Assembly: GCA_003117195.1 (NCBI GenBank)
Contig: BDSI01000069.1
Coordinates: 124,001-188,000 of the forward strand
Direction: 5' to 3'
Length of the DNA: 64,000 bases
Source: Eudorina sp. 2006-703-Eu-15
Taxonomy: Eukaryota > Chlorophyta > Chlorophyceae > Chlamydomonadales > Volvocaceae
Positions 23,101 through 33,833 of this stretch are shown here, in pieces. Below the pieces are notes generated by a model. That model was not told the origin of the DNA, ran no database searches, and worked only from the letters and a program-made list of their open reading frames with translations. Each line of letters begins with the position of its first letter. Position 1 is the first letter of the stretch. The translations under genes were made by a program, and so were the position numbers.

Positions 23101-24758
23101 GGCCAGCGGCCCCGGACTTGCCCGCGGGCCCGCGGCCGCGGCCGCCACACGCGCAGCCGCCGTCGATGGTCACTCGCATGCCCGGCTTCAACCTACCTGC
23201 TACAGCCGCTCCGCAGGCAGCATCGGTGCCCACGGCAGCAGCATGTCATGCTACAGCCGATTCAGGAAGTCGGGCTGCAGTGGCCGGTGCCGCTGCTGTC
23301 GCGGATGCCGCGGGTTGCAGGTCCGCAACCCGGACTGCGGTGGAAGCTACAGCTGAGATGCCGCCGCAAAATGCAACGGCAGTAGCAGAAGTAAATGCGT
23401 ACGTGGCGGAGGCGGCGGCAGCAGCAAACTGGGACGGCGGCGGTGATGCCGAGGGCAGTAGCCGGCTGTTCTGGGTAGGGGGGCAGCTCCACGGCTTGGG
23501 CGGGGGGCTGCTGACCCTGCTGCACCCGCTGCAACCCGCGCCCGTCACCCCCTCCGCCATCCGCAGCTTGCTGATCTCCAACCGGCAGCAGTACGGCACG
23601 AACGCTGTCGCTCAATCCCCCGAGGAGCACTCCCGAGAGGGAAATCCCGCCGCCGCCGAGGCGGCCCCGGCGGCCCCGGCGGCGGCAGCGGAGGCGGAGG
23701 CCGAGATGGTGGAGGTGGTAGTGCACGGCTCCGGGGATGGTACCGTCTCGGCGGCCGCAGGACCGGGCGCGTTGCCGGCAGGGAGCGCGTCTCAGGGCGC
23801 GAAACAGGTCGCGGCAACTGTCGAGTCGCCCAGAGAGGGTGGAAGTTCGCCGAAGGCGTCCGCCGCGCTCGGTGGGGGTGCCGCAGTGTATGGAGATGGG
23901 GTGGAGCGCGTCGGCGGCGGTGCCGTCGGCGACGGTGCCGTCGGCGACGGCCGCGGCGGCAGGCCAGCTGGCGCACCGCCGGCGGCCTTTGCCACTGCCC
24001 TCCATGACCTCGCCGCCGCGGCAGCGGCGGCGGCGGAGGAGGCGGAGGCGGCAGAAGTGACTGTCGAGACACGTGCAGAGGCGGGCGCAGCCGGCGAAGC
24101 GGCGGTACGAGCGAGGTCAGCGCTCCAGGAACGCAGCCGTGTGTCGCCCGCCACCGCCTCTTCACCCGCCAGGGAGCCCTGGGTGGTCAGTGCGCTGGCG
24201 GAGGCGTGGCTGGGCGCCGTCAGCAGCACCGGCACGAGCGCCGGCGGGGTCGGTGTCGTACAACGTTCCCTGACGGCGCCGTCGCCGTCGTCGCCGCCGA
24301 TGGCGAAGCTCCCGCCGCTGCCGGGTGTCTACAAGCGTCGTCGGGAGGACAGCGGCGGCGGCGTCGCCCCCAATGACGTCGGCCCCAGCCACGAGGACGG
24401 ACTGGCCGGCGGGATGCAACCCATGTGTATTGATAAGCCGGGGAGGGGGGATGCATGGGAGGCGGGGCGGGGTGCCGCGGGGCGCAGGTGGCTCTTCGAG
24501 TTGCATGGCGTTGACGCTGACGCTGACGGTGGCAGTGGCGAGGGTGGAACCGTGAGTGATGGCGGTGACGGGCTGGATTGGGTCGAGACTAGGGCGGGCC
24601 GCAGCGGCGCCGGTGGCGGCTTCGGCAGCGGCGGCGACGGCGGGTACGGCAGAGGCTGGCGGCGGGGTGGCGGCTCCGCTGCGACGCTGCGGGCACACCC
24701 GGATAAGAAGACGCGCCTGCTGTACGGCGTGTACGGCGGCAACGACGCGCCGTTCTGA
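17164..24758 (+). CDS. Giant single-AP2-domain protein (AP2/ERF-type transcription factor)
   Basis: Four exons: 17164-18904, 19391-19440, 19677-20016 and 20197-24758, giving about 2230 residues. All phases match. The DNA-binding domain is split over three exons. Exon 1 ends STRFKGVSLYRR, TGRFEAHIW, HEG. The 50-nt exon 2 gives RQLHIGTYGTDIEAAL. Exon 3 opens AYDRVSRYLRGPSAVLNF. Joined at about residues 557-618, it has the YRR, WLG-like, AYD and NF features of an AP2 domain, closest to the AP2/ANT type because of RRTGRFEAHIW. Everything else is low complexity: poly-Ala, poly-Gly, a Gln run, Pro-rich stretches and a QQH array. The peptide THGS recurs three times. It is probably nuclear. Known algal AP2 proteins are often large and alanine-rich, but this is extreme. 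The start codon is the first ATG of a frame open throughout, so an upstream start or exon is possible. Confidence 0.82.
22509..22607 (+). repeat. (CAGCAGCAC)10 coding minisatellite, Gln-Gln-His array
   Basis: Ten perfect CAGCAGCAC units followed by CAGCAGCAG encode ten Gln-Gln-His triplets and a final Gln run, at about residues 1481-1514 of the AP2 protein. The array is pure at the nucleotide level, unlike the poly-Ala tracts, which use mixed codons. This points to recent slippage expansion. Confidence 0.95.
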
Positions 24759-25637
24759 CGGCCTGCCGTACCAGGAGCCCCGCGCTGAATGAGTCATTAT
24801 GTCTCAATGGACCCCGCCCGGCCCGCGTTGCTGCACAATGATACTGTACGATACTGTATTATAGTGTACGATACTGTACGATACGATACTGTACAGTACG
24901 GGAACACTGCGGTGCCCGGGAGGGTTGCCGTTGGATGGACGGGCGGCGATGTGCATCCGGTGCCGGGCAGCAACCCGCAGTGACCAACGGCCATCTGCTG
25001 CCGTAGGTCCGCTGCCTGACTGGTGTCAGCTGTGTACGGAAAGTTCAGGCAAGGGTGCCTAGAGGAGGGAGGTGCAATCCATGCACGGGCGCCCAACCAC
25101 CCCGAGGTATGGTACCCTCATTCCTTTCCCAGGTCCGTGCAGAGTGCACGGTGCTCAGCAGCGGGTGCAGAGCGAGGTGCAGGTACAGGCGGGCGGGAAG
25201 CGGTTCGGGAGGTGCCGCGCCGGGGGCGCCCCTCGGTGGCCATCTCGCGGGGTGGGTCGGGGCGGGGCCACATGCCCGCCTGCTGCACACATCCGCCCCA
25301 CGAGGACGTGACCCGTGGCTCGAGGCGTCCCATCGGGTGTTGCATCCCAGGGAACTCAGATGGGAGGTGGGCGACCCGGCGCACTTGCTGCGGTGTCATC
25401 GATGGGAGGGTTTCGGTCTTGTTTTGCACGTCAATCTGGTGGGCTCTGGTGCGCGCAGTTGGTCTTTCGCCTCGAGATGCCTGGCGGGCGGGACATTTCC
25501 ACGGGGGGTCCGGGCCCTGTGGGAAGGGCGGCTGTACGGTAGTAGGTGAGAGCTGGCAAAGGCTTTCCGCTAGAGGATGGGACAGTGCTTCGCGCCGTGT
25601 TTGAGGTGTAGGGCCGTCCAGTCCAGTACACGACAGC

Positions 25638-25642
25638 TGTAA
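25638..25642 (+). terminator. Candidate poly(A) signal (TGTAA) of the AP2 gene
   Basis: This is the first plus-strand TGTAA I find after the AP2 stop codon, giving a 3' untranslated region of about 0.9 kb. TGTAA at 26562-26566 is an alternative. Confidence 0.35.
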
Positions 25643-26238
25643 GGCAGCAGCGCCAGCGCGGGTTGCGGTTTTGGGCGGACACGGATTCGGCGTCCTCGAG
25701 AGGGAGAGAGAGAGAGAGTTGGGTGGGCCATGTTGTCATTCGCCGAGATCCGAGCTAAGACTGACTGCTGAGCGGAGAGCGGGCGCGAGGAGGGCATGAT
25801 CATATGGAGGTCATGATGTGTATTTGAGAGGGTTTGGTGTCGGTAATGCGTGGTGATGATGTGTTGTGGTGAAGTAAGGTGTGCTGAAGTGAGGTTTGGT
25901 GAGGTTATGATGGGGGTGATGTCGTGGTGAGGAGCTGCGGAGCGAGGGGCGAGTGGTGTGTTGGCTCTGAACAGCTGCACGACGGAGGAGGTGCCGGCGC
26001 GCAGTGCCCAGGGTCGGGGACGGCCGAGGCGGTCGTAAATATGTGCGACAGGACGGCCGCTCTCGGTGTCTTGGTACTACCCGATGGGTGCATGGTGAGG
26101 TGGGGTGAGGATGGGGGAGGCTGTACATTCGTCTCTGGAGGCGCTGAGCTGGGCAACCCCGCAACGATGTGCCTTAGTTTCCCCGGGGGCAGCAGGATGG
26201 AGATGCTGACGATGTAGACGGAGAGATGCTCAACACCG

Positions 26239-26243
26239 TTACA
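26239..26243 (-). terminator. Candidate poly(A) signal (TGTAA) of MoaD/MOCS2A
   Basis: The minus strand reads TGTAA about 345 nt past the MoaD stop codon. Confidence 0.35.
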
Positions 26244-26587
26244 GCGGCACATGTCTCGGCATTGCTCCGATGCATGGATTTAGATAGGTCGGTCGGTGGC
26301 CGAGACACAGAATAATTGAGTAGGTAGGTGACCCATGGAGCACAAAAAACCAATTGTAGCCCTCCATAGCCCTCCGTACCAGCCAACGTCCTAATCTGAC
26401 AGATGGCGCGCAGCATGTGGGTTGAGGTTGTATCCCATCAACGTCGTTGGCTCCCAATCATTCTTCGCTGTGCGACAGCGCATGACATGAATAGCCGTCG
26501 TCCTGACGCCGCTGAGATGGTGCGCTTGCAAGCGCCCAACCATATACATCTATGACCTTTATGTAAATAAAATCGCCCATGGTATCC

Positions 26588-26839
26588 TTATCCGCCACTT
26601 AGCGGCGGGATAATTGCCACTTCGTCGCCATCCTTCAGCGGTTGCCTATCTCGTGGCCGCACGTACTCCTGGTTCAGCGCAAACACGCATGTTGCCATCA
26701 CGCTTTCCAGCGCCGGATGGCTGGAAATGATGCGATGAAGGAGGTCCTCCGTGGTAGCGCCGTCCGATAAATCAAACGTTTGTTCACTTAACCCCGCGAC
26801 CTCGCGGCTCTTAGCAAAATACAATACATTTATTCGCAT
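26588..26839 (-). CDS. Molybdopterin synthase small subunit (MoaD/MOCS2A/CNX7)
   Basis: A single-exon gene of 83 residues. The protein is a ubiquitin-fold sulphur carrier. Its C-terminal Gly-Gly is activated by an MPT synthase sulphurylase and thiocarboxylated, and the protein then donates sulphur to precursor Z within molybdopterin synthase. The sequence starts MRINVLYFAKSREVAGL, has GATTEDLLHRI in the middle, and ends DGDEVAIIPPLSGG, with Gly-Gly as the last two residues exactly as the family requires. Length is typical. It is intronless and its base composition is clearly less GC-rich than its neighbours. It is convergent with the AP2 gene, and its start lies 154 bp from the start of a possible plus-strand gene. 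No partner large subunit (MOCS2B) is seen in the window. Confidence 0.93.
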   Translation of the reverse strand: MRINVLYFAKSREVAGLSEQTFDLSDGATTEDLLHRIISSHPALESVMATCVFALNQEYVRPRDRQPLKDGDEVAIIPPLSGG

Positions 26840-26993
26840 TCTAGGAACTAAAGCAGCCCTCTGAGACGCGCTTGTGTCGACTATGTACTAGGCCACACAC
26901 GATACAGGCAGGGACAACCTGCTCATCGCACAACGCCTAGAAGGTGTACGAGCTGCAGCGACCAGTTTTACCCCCGTTTGCCATATCATAAAA

Positions 26994-27592
26994 ATGGCCC
27001 CTTGGGTGGGGCCTGGGTCCATGCCGTACGGCCCTTGCTCGTCAACCCGGCATACCGCGGGATACGTTGCAACTGGTTGTGCCCCTCATAAGGAGTTAAG
27101 GACCCACCCTACAGGGGCTTCTTGCGCCTCCGATGTCATCCTTCCCTTCGCAAGCCCACATCCGGAGGTCTGCGCCGGTCTGCGCGCTGTCGGCCCGTCT
27201 CGGTTTGGGCAGGTAAGGGCAGGTACGGCCCCGGCGCCCACGCAGCAGGCCGGGCGACGGGCCGCCGGCGCGGCGGCGTCAATCCAGATCTGGGAGGGGG
27301 CTTCGTTCCAAGCTATGAACGTGGGCGTGCCGAAGGCGCAGCGGCTGCTTCTCTGTGGGTTTGTTCCGGGATCCATCCAGATCCAGGATGCAGGTGCGTG
27401 TCATGTTGGCTCCAGGGGCTCCCCGTTTCTTCATATTCCACATGTTACACGTCATTACTGACTGCCACGTGACACGCTCCAGGCGGCGGCAGCAGGGTCT
27501 CGCGTTCCGCGGGTCGGGCAGCGACGGCCGGGCGCAGCTCAGCGCATTCGAACGTGGCCCTGCCACAACGAACCCGGCTGAATATGCAGTAA
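26994..27592 (+). CDS. Possible two-exon gene, unknown protein
   Basis: A tentative model with exons 26994-27393 and 27483-27592, 169 residues. The frame is open from an ATG at 26994. The donor is a strong GTGCGT and the acceptor is CTCCAG. The join keeps phase and runs to a TAA at 27590. The region around 27280-27390 looks most protein-like (ASIQIWEGASFQAMNVGV, then AQRLLLCGFVPG). I recognise no family. A 33-nt segment near 27214 has donor- and acceptor-like ends but is too short for an intron. The N-terminal half may be leader rather than coding sequence. Confidence 0.3.
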
Positions 27593-28938
27593 GGGTACGT
27601 GCCCAAGCACGCGGTTACGTGTGAGAGCACACGGCATCAGACCGCGCGGGACTCCGGGGTCCCTTCATCACATCACATCACACCCACACATGCCTGGCTC
27701 AGGCTTGACAGCTTGTTTTTGCCTGCAAGGTGAATATGATGGTGAGTACGATAAGCTATGAACCGTAACCGATTCGGGTAGACGGGCTTTCTACTGGACA
27801 CACACACACACGCACACACACGCCCGGCACACACAATATATATCTGCGCCTGGGCTTGGTGGGGCGGGTTCATTGTCTAAACACGCCCGGCACACACACA
27901 CACAGCGGACATCGATGGTCGAGCTGGACTTCCCGTTCCTCGTGGCTCATTTTTCCTAATGCACCGCACAACCCGCCATTTATTCTACCCACCCAGCCCT
28001 CGCCGGCTGCGTGGACGACTACGTTACGAGGCCGCTGTCGTACTGTGTACGACAAATGTGCAACACCACTCGACAAACATGCAGCATCACGAAACCAAGG
28101 ACTGAAGCGCACGGCGAGATCACGCCACATCACGTCGCATATCACGTCTCGGGTCACTCCCCCGTCCTGCCCTTCTCCGCCCCACACGCACCTCCCCCGC
28201 CCTTCTCTACTAGGCGGCGCGTGGCCGCCGTTACGTCCGATCCCGGACAGGTAACCCCCGCCCACCCCACCGCCTCTCATGGCGAAAGTGAAAGTTCGTT
28301 TCTGGTTGTGTTTCCTCTCCTCTCGTCCGTCGGCAGCTCTCCACCGCACGGACTTGAATCCAAGCACGGACTTGAATCGGCCGTTTGCAGTGCTGAGGGC
28401 GGGGCAGGGATGGGCCTTGAACGCCCCCCTGGACAGCCCCCCGCTTCCGAGCGCCCGCCCTCAGCCCCACATGTCCATGTACCACGACGGACATCACCCG
28501 CCACCACACCCCCGTAGGCGACCCGTAGTGGCCCTGGGGCGGCATCTGACCACTGCGCCGGGCCGGCTGAAGGAAGGGCACCGGCACCGGCCCCCCCTTC
28601 AGCGTCTTGTTACCTACCCTCTTGGCCACCCGACAGAGCCGGTGCCGGGGCGAGTCGTTGTAATCGTTATCTTGATGATGCATACAACTAGAAAGATATA
28701 TTCCGGGATCGTTGAATCCAAAGATCATCCGTGGCCGCACCCAGCCGCGCTGCCGGGACATGTTACACCTGTACACCGGGGTGAATGCAACTCCCAACGC
28801 CCGACAGGGATCCAATCGATGCACCGCTCAACTGTTTCGCCTCCATCAACGCAACGGGTGTCATTGGCTGCCGGGTTGGTCGCCGGTTGCTTCGTTGCTG
28901 CCCTCTAAGCACCGGCACCCGCAGCCCCTCTTACCCCC
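27593..28938. other. Spacer with CA repeats; 3' flank of the exostosin gene
   Basis: No gene is supported. A unit of the form ACACGCCCGGCACACAC occurs twice (near 27818 and 27881), flanking (AC)n runs. The right part is expected to be 3' untranslated sequence of the minus-strand exostosin gene. Confidence 0.4.
28763..28767 (-). terminator. Candidate poly(A) signal (TGTAA) of the exostosin gene
   Basis: The minus strand reads TGTAA about 170 nt past the stop codon at 28939. Confidence 0.4.
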
Positions 28939-31752
28939 TCAGTCCCACAGCCGGGGGCACCTGGCCAGGTCCCGTGTGTTACAGCAAATGGTACCGCCAG
29001 GGTTTAGTAGCCGTCCCCGCCGCCGTACACACCGGGTGCAGCTAGGCGCCCCTGGAGTCGGCAACGCGGAGTGGGAGCAGAGCGGCTGACGGATGATCAC
29101 CGCCGGCGGCGGCGCCGCCGTAGCAGCAGCTGGCGATGGCGGCGGCGCCGCTGATGGCACCGCCGCCGCCGCCGCCGTCGTCGCACTTGCACGAGCCGTC
29201 GGCGACCCGGGCCGCCGCCGTTGCGGCTGTGGCCGCTGCGGCGCGCTGCTCGCTGCCAGCGTCCGCTGCCCCGTCGTCGCCGCAGTCGCAGCCGGCTCCG
29301 CCACTGCCGCCGGCGGCTCCCGGCACTCCATGAACGCCGCGAACGCCGGGTCCACGAACTCGTACTCCTCCGGCGCGACCCGTGGGTATGTCGCCCGCAT
29401 CCGCAGCACCTGCACCAGCGTCTCAAACGCGTCGTACGCGCCGTCCTCCCCGAAGACGCTCCCGTACAACGACGACCAGAACAGGTGCTGCGCCGCGCAG
29501 GGCAGCGCGGCCTGGAAGCCCGCCACCTGCTCCGCCGTCAGCCTCTCCAGCAGCTCGTGCATGACGGGCAGGTCGCGCTCCCGGACCCCCACAGCGAAGC
29601 GCTCCCAGCGCAGCTCCGGTTCGAAGGGCTGCATCAGCCCATCCGTCACCGGCACCGGCACACAGCCCATAAGCGCCGCCAGGACGCTCCGCTTGCCCTG
29701 CCCGCCGCCGCTGGGCGCCAGACAGAACTTGGCAGTGGCCATGTCCAGCGCGTAGGTCCGTGAGGAGGTCTCCACCTTCCAGTTCGGGCGGCCGTGGTGG
29801 TGGAAGTAGGCGCGCTGGCGCGTGGCGGCGGAGTAGGCGTCTTCGGAGCCGAGCACGTTGGGGCAGTTGGGGTAGCTGCCGTTGGCGGCGGGGCTGGCGC
29901 GCGAGCCGCAGATGCGGCCGGCGAAGAAGAGCGTGATGGGGCGCGGCAAGCGCGGGCCGGCGGGGTGGAGTGGGGCGGCACGGGGGAGGCGGTAGGCGGA
30001 GAGGACGCTGGCCGCCAACATGAGCGGCAGTACGATGTCGCGGCCCGGCCGGTGCGCCGCCTTCCACCCCGCGAAGTCGTGGTCGCGCGCCAGGCCCCAG
30101 TGCGTCAGCCAGGTGGCGTTGCGGGTGAGGAGCGCCGCGTCGTCGCTCAGCTCGTCGCGCCCCCAGTCGCCCGTGTGGACAAAGATATGGCGGCCGCCGC
30201 CCGTGGCGTTCCAGTATGGCCACGTGTCGCGGATGTACGACACGACCTGCATGACGCGGTCACTGTCGTACGCCATGCGCACGCGCACGGGCACGAAGAA
30301 GAAGTCCGCGGAGGCGGCGTCCGCGACTCGCAGCCCTGCTGAGAGGAACCGCTGCCACAGCATGTACATCAGGGGGCGGTCGAGCCGGTCCAGGTTCTGG
30401 TAGGTGTTCATCTCGGGAGGAAGCTCGTACACGAAGATCCGCGGCCCCGACGGCCGTACGGTGTAATTCTGCCCCGCCAAGAGCTCCAGGGATAGGCCCC
30501 CGCCGGCTCCGGCGGCTCCGACAGCGGTGGCTGGTGCCGCCGCCACCGAAAGGGAGCAGTCGCCGCCGAAGAAGCCCGCGGCGCAGTGGCAGACGCCGCC
30601 GATGCAGCGGCCCCGGAAGTTGCATGCGTTGAGGCACATCGCGAGCTCGAGCTCCGCGGCGCAGGAGGCGTTGGTGTGGCCGTTGGCGGCGCACTGGGCC
30701 GTCAGTTGGGGCTCCGGAACCAGTCCGGAGCAGTCGCGACCCGTGCGGCCCGGGGGGCAGTCGCACCTGTGGTGAGTGGTACAGGGGGCGGGGCATTGGG
30801 GGACCGGCGGGTCACGGGCGGGTTCCCGCGGGTCACGGGGCGGACGTCACGGGGCGGACGTCGTTGCGATGGCGGGTGGACGGATGGGATGATGATGGGA
30901 TGAGACAATGGAGGGGAATGGGAGGGTGACACGGACCACCGAATTGTTCTTCCCCGTCACCCACACCACAGCTTGGGCATCGGGCCCCCTATCGTTGGTA
31001 AGTATTTGTCGCCGGGGTGGATGTGTCTGGGCTATTCCTTTTTATCCCCCTTTCTCTCCGGCTCTCTCCGGGGAGGAGGAGGAGGAGGAGGAGGACGACG
31101 ACGACGACGGCAAGCGCAGAGGACCGCTGGGAACGAACTTTTCCGGTGCTGATGATCGGTGGGAACTGCTGCTTTGCGCTTTCTCAGACCCTGAGGAATC
31201 AAAGCCCCGCGATCACCCGGAGGGGTGCCACCCGCTGAGGTGGGGTTGGGCTTAGGGTTGGGTTGCACATGGTGGGAGGGGGCTGGGGGCCCTTCGGGCT
31301 GTGTGGGAGGGTAGGGCAGGGGGATGCACAGCGGCGCACCTGCCGAGCTCCTCATAGCAGGTGCCGTACTGCGTGCACTTCCCAGGGCAACGAGACGGAA
31401 CCCCTGGGGTGTCGCCGTCCGCCTCTGTGCTGACGGTTGCTTTCACCGAAATCTGCTCATGTCGGGTGCTTGCTACTGCGAGTCGCCTCGAAGAAGGCTG
31501 CGGTGACGTCCCAGTCCCTTCGGTCTTTGAATTCTTCGTAAATAGTGTGTGTTCATACCAAACCTGCATGGCAGCAGAACGTTGCAGCCGTCCAGTTCAG
31601 TTCAACCGCTGGTAAAATGATGTCGAGGCATCAAACACCTCGGACGGAAACAGCAGCGTCACCTGATCTGTACTCGAAAGTACGGTGGCAGCTAAAGATA
31701 TCAACAGCGCCGTCACAGTTATGGGTTTGCTATGTTTCAGTGGCCTAGCCAT
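28939..31752 (-). CDS. Exostosin-family (GT47-like) glycosyltransferase with EGF-like repeats
   Basis: Three exons in transcript order: 31752-31639, 31563-31340 and 30766-28939, giving 721 residues, all phases matching. Exon 1 encodes a signal peptide or type II anchor (MARPLKHSKP followed by ITVTALLISLAATVL). Exon 2 and the start of exon 3 form one Cys-rich EGF-like unit split by the intron (CPGKCTQYGTCYEELGR, then CDCPPGRTGRDCSG). A second follows at about residues 157-184 (CLNACNFRGRCIGGVCHC). The exostosin domain runs from about 220 (PRIFVYELPPEMN) through FFFVPVRVRMAY, HIFVHTGDWGRDE, ITLFFAGRICGS, FCLAPSGGGQGKRS and GCVPVPVTDGLMQPFE to about 600. An Ala/Pro-rich tail follows. Such proteins act in the secretory pathway on cell-wall or extracellular glycans; the substrate is not deducible. 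Intron 1 is only 75 nt. The tail beyond about residue 600 is uncertain. Confidence 0.88.
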
Positions 31753-32001
31753 ATCTAGGCTCGCGGTCGTCGTGCGAGCCCGGTCACTCGCTTCCACAAA
31801 TGCTGATCACAAACATCGCACATTATCTTGATATGTATTTGCTAGCAAAGGCCTTCGTGAATCTGTCATCGTGGGAAGACCTCTTTTCCGGTTGTAGCAG
31901 CCGTAATGAAGGAATACGGTATACGGAAACCCCGTCTGACTCTCGAAACGCTGCATCGGCGCTGCGCTGCACATTGCGAGATTGAGACCTTGACTTCAAC
32001 G
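31753..32001. promoter_or_regulatory. 249-bp bidirectional promoter region, exostosin / mTERF
   Basis: The start codons of two divergent genes lie 249 bp apart, so both leaders and promoters must fit here. The region is much less GC-rich than its flanks. The mTERF frame is open upstream to an ATG at 31906, which would shorten the spacer to 153 bp. Confidence 0.55.
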
Positions 32002-33833
32002 ATGCTCTCTGGAAGAATTTTACAGACAGCTTGCTGCCATACAGCACGCAGCCGGACCACATTTTTATCACGCCGAGTCCTGAGTCACCCCAAATTATCA
32101 ACTATCAAAGCATCACTCTCACTAGAATCTCTTGTTGATTCTGGGCTGTCCGCAGAGGACGCCAGCCGGGTTTTAGCCTCCTGCCAAAAGCATGGACAGC
32201 CTGTCGATAAAGAACTGCTTAAGAGAAACGTGGAATTTATGAGGAGCATCTACAAGCCTCACCTCGTGACGAAACTCTTGATCCGGAGACCCGAGGTCTT
32301 CACGGCTCCCCTGGCGGAATGGCACCAGTTCCTTACAGGTGCACACGATTTCGCGCGGGCTTCATGCATGGTGACACCGGAAGTGGCGACCAGGTCGTTC
32401 GGCTGAGCGCCTCGCGGATGGGGTGTCGGGTCTGACCTCTGTGGCCAGGGCGATGGCCGCCGCTGCTGCTGGTGGTGGGACCCGGCCGTCACGTCGCGGT
32501 GCGGCCGTGTCATGCCCACATCACATCGATTGCTCCTATCCACGCTCCGGGCGTAACAGGCAGGGCAACGCTGCGCGTGGGACGCCTCGCCAGTGGGGAG
32601 GCCTGATGCGAACTGCTGGGTTCACCCACCTCCTGAACGACAAACAACTCGCGTGTTCGTGTCTCGCCACGACGTGTCCATCACGTTGTGTCTTCGCCCT
32701 CTGTTCGCACGCAGGGTACGGGCTGGACGATGCCGCGGTGTGGCAAGTGCTGCGGCACAGCCCCGGCCTGCTGCTGCGGCCCAGCGGCGGCGTCGGCGGT
32801 GGTGGTGACGGCGCCGAGTTGAACACGCCGTACAATACCGGCGCCGCCATCATGTTCCTGAAGTCGTACGGCTGGACGGATGAGGATGTCGTACAGCGGT
32901 TGCTGCCATGTTACCCGCAGGTGCTTGCAGCGACGCCGGAGCAGCTGCAGGCGAGTGCGGTATCACGACGGGAGATGGGAATTTTGCCCCGCTGTCTGGC
33001 ATGCCGGGTCGTCGTCGTGTCAAATCGAGAGGCGAGGGAGGGGAGCGAAACGGACGAGCAGCCCCAGCACGAACCCGGATGTCCCGGCGAGGGATCAAGG
33101 AGGGAGAGAGGCGGGGGGACAGGAGGGAGGTGCGGGAGGTATAGATGTAGGGAGGGGGAAGGGAGAGAATGCGGAAGGCGAGGGAGGGATAGATAAAGGG
33201 AGGGAGGCGAGGCAAGGAGGGAGGCGAGAGCGAGCCCACGTGCACCGGTGGTGCAACTGCTAACAGGGGCCTAAACGGCCACCACACACGAAAGGAAGGA
33301 GCGCCGCCCAAGTCGCTGCCCAAGGGGGGCCCAACCGCCTGATGCTGCTGGTCGTGTTTCGCTGCGCCCTGGTCAGAGAGCCGATCGGTCCGCCCCTCAC
33401 GCATTTGTTGTTGTGCGGCCCGCGCCCTCCGGTGTCGGTGCCCCTCAGTCGGTGGTGGACTTCCTGAGATCGCGCAGCTTTGATGAGGAGTCCATTCGGA
33501 GGTGAGGGCCGGGCTGGGGCGGGGCCCGCCGGTCGGGGCGGGGCCGGGGCTGAGGGTTGGCCGGGGGATGGGGCGGGGCGGGTGCCTAGCACCAGGGTGG
33601 GCCAACGAGCGTATGGGTGCCTGGGCTATCCCACACGCACCGCCGCGGATGTACCCCGCCGTTGTCGGACGCCTGATGCCCGCCCCTCCCCGCCCCGCCC
33701 CGCCCGCAGGATGGTCCTGACGTTTCCCCCGCTGCTGGTGGCTCCGTACAACGAGACTCTCCTGCCGCTCATTGACCGGATCCGGGCGTCGGCGCACAAC
33801 AAGTACGTGGTCAGCGGTTCCTACCACGTGTAG
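32002..33833 (+). CDS. mTERF-family organelle nucleic-acid-binding protein
   Basis: Four exons: 32002-32338, 32715-32959, 33449-33501 and 33710-33833, 252 residues. The family binds nucleic acid in mitochondria or plastids and affects organellar transcription, splicing or ribosome assembly. The N-terminus (MLSGRILQTACCHTARSR and on) is rich in Arg, Ser and Thr with few acidic residues, as in organelle presequences. The helical repeats are visible as LSLESLVDSGLSAEDASRVL, FMRSIYKPHLVTKLLIRRPE, WQVLRHSPGLLLRP, AAIMFLKSYGWTDEDVVQRL, LPCYPQVLAATPEQLQ, and SVVDFLRSRSFDEESIRR joined to MVLTFPPLL. The repeated pattern of a helix pair closed by a Pro-containing P-x-(V/L)-L element is typical. At 252 residues it is short for the family, about five to six repeats. 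The exon 2 donor (GTATCA) is the weakest junction. An in-frame ATG at 31906 is a possible earlier start. Confidence 0.82.

Larger units (their letters stand above)
24759..26587. other. 3' flank of the AP2 gene and convergent spacer
   Basis: No gene is supported. The proximal part is probably AP2 3' untranslated sequence. It includes an imperfect array of GATACTGTAC units (about 24838-24898). A 193-codon plus frame at 25023-25604 has no recognisable motif. The distal part is 3' flank of the convergent minus-strand MoaD gene. A second plus-strand TGTAA lies at 26562-26566, close to the MoaD stop. Confidence 0.4.

Noticed and set aside
20039..24797. Several long minus-strand open frames opposite the AP2 gene (for example 22502-23233, 21253-22422)
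   Set aside because: They are antisense shadows of GC-biased codons, rich in Arg/Pro/Ala, with no motif. The plus frame carries the AP2 domain and consistent splicing.
25023..25604. 193-codon plus frame after the AP2 gene
   Set aside because: It has no motif or splice support and lies within the probable 3' untranslated region that ends near the TGTAA at 25638.
26588..26839. MoaD as bacterial contamination
   Set aside because: It is embedded in continuous algal-like sequence with no bacterial neighbours or operon, and the gene is expected in plant and algal nuclei.
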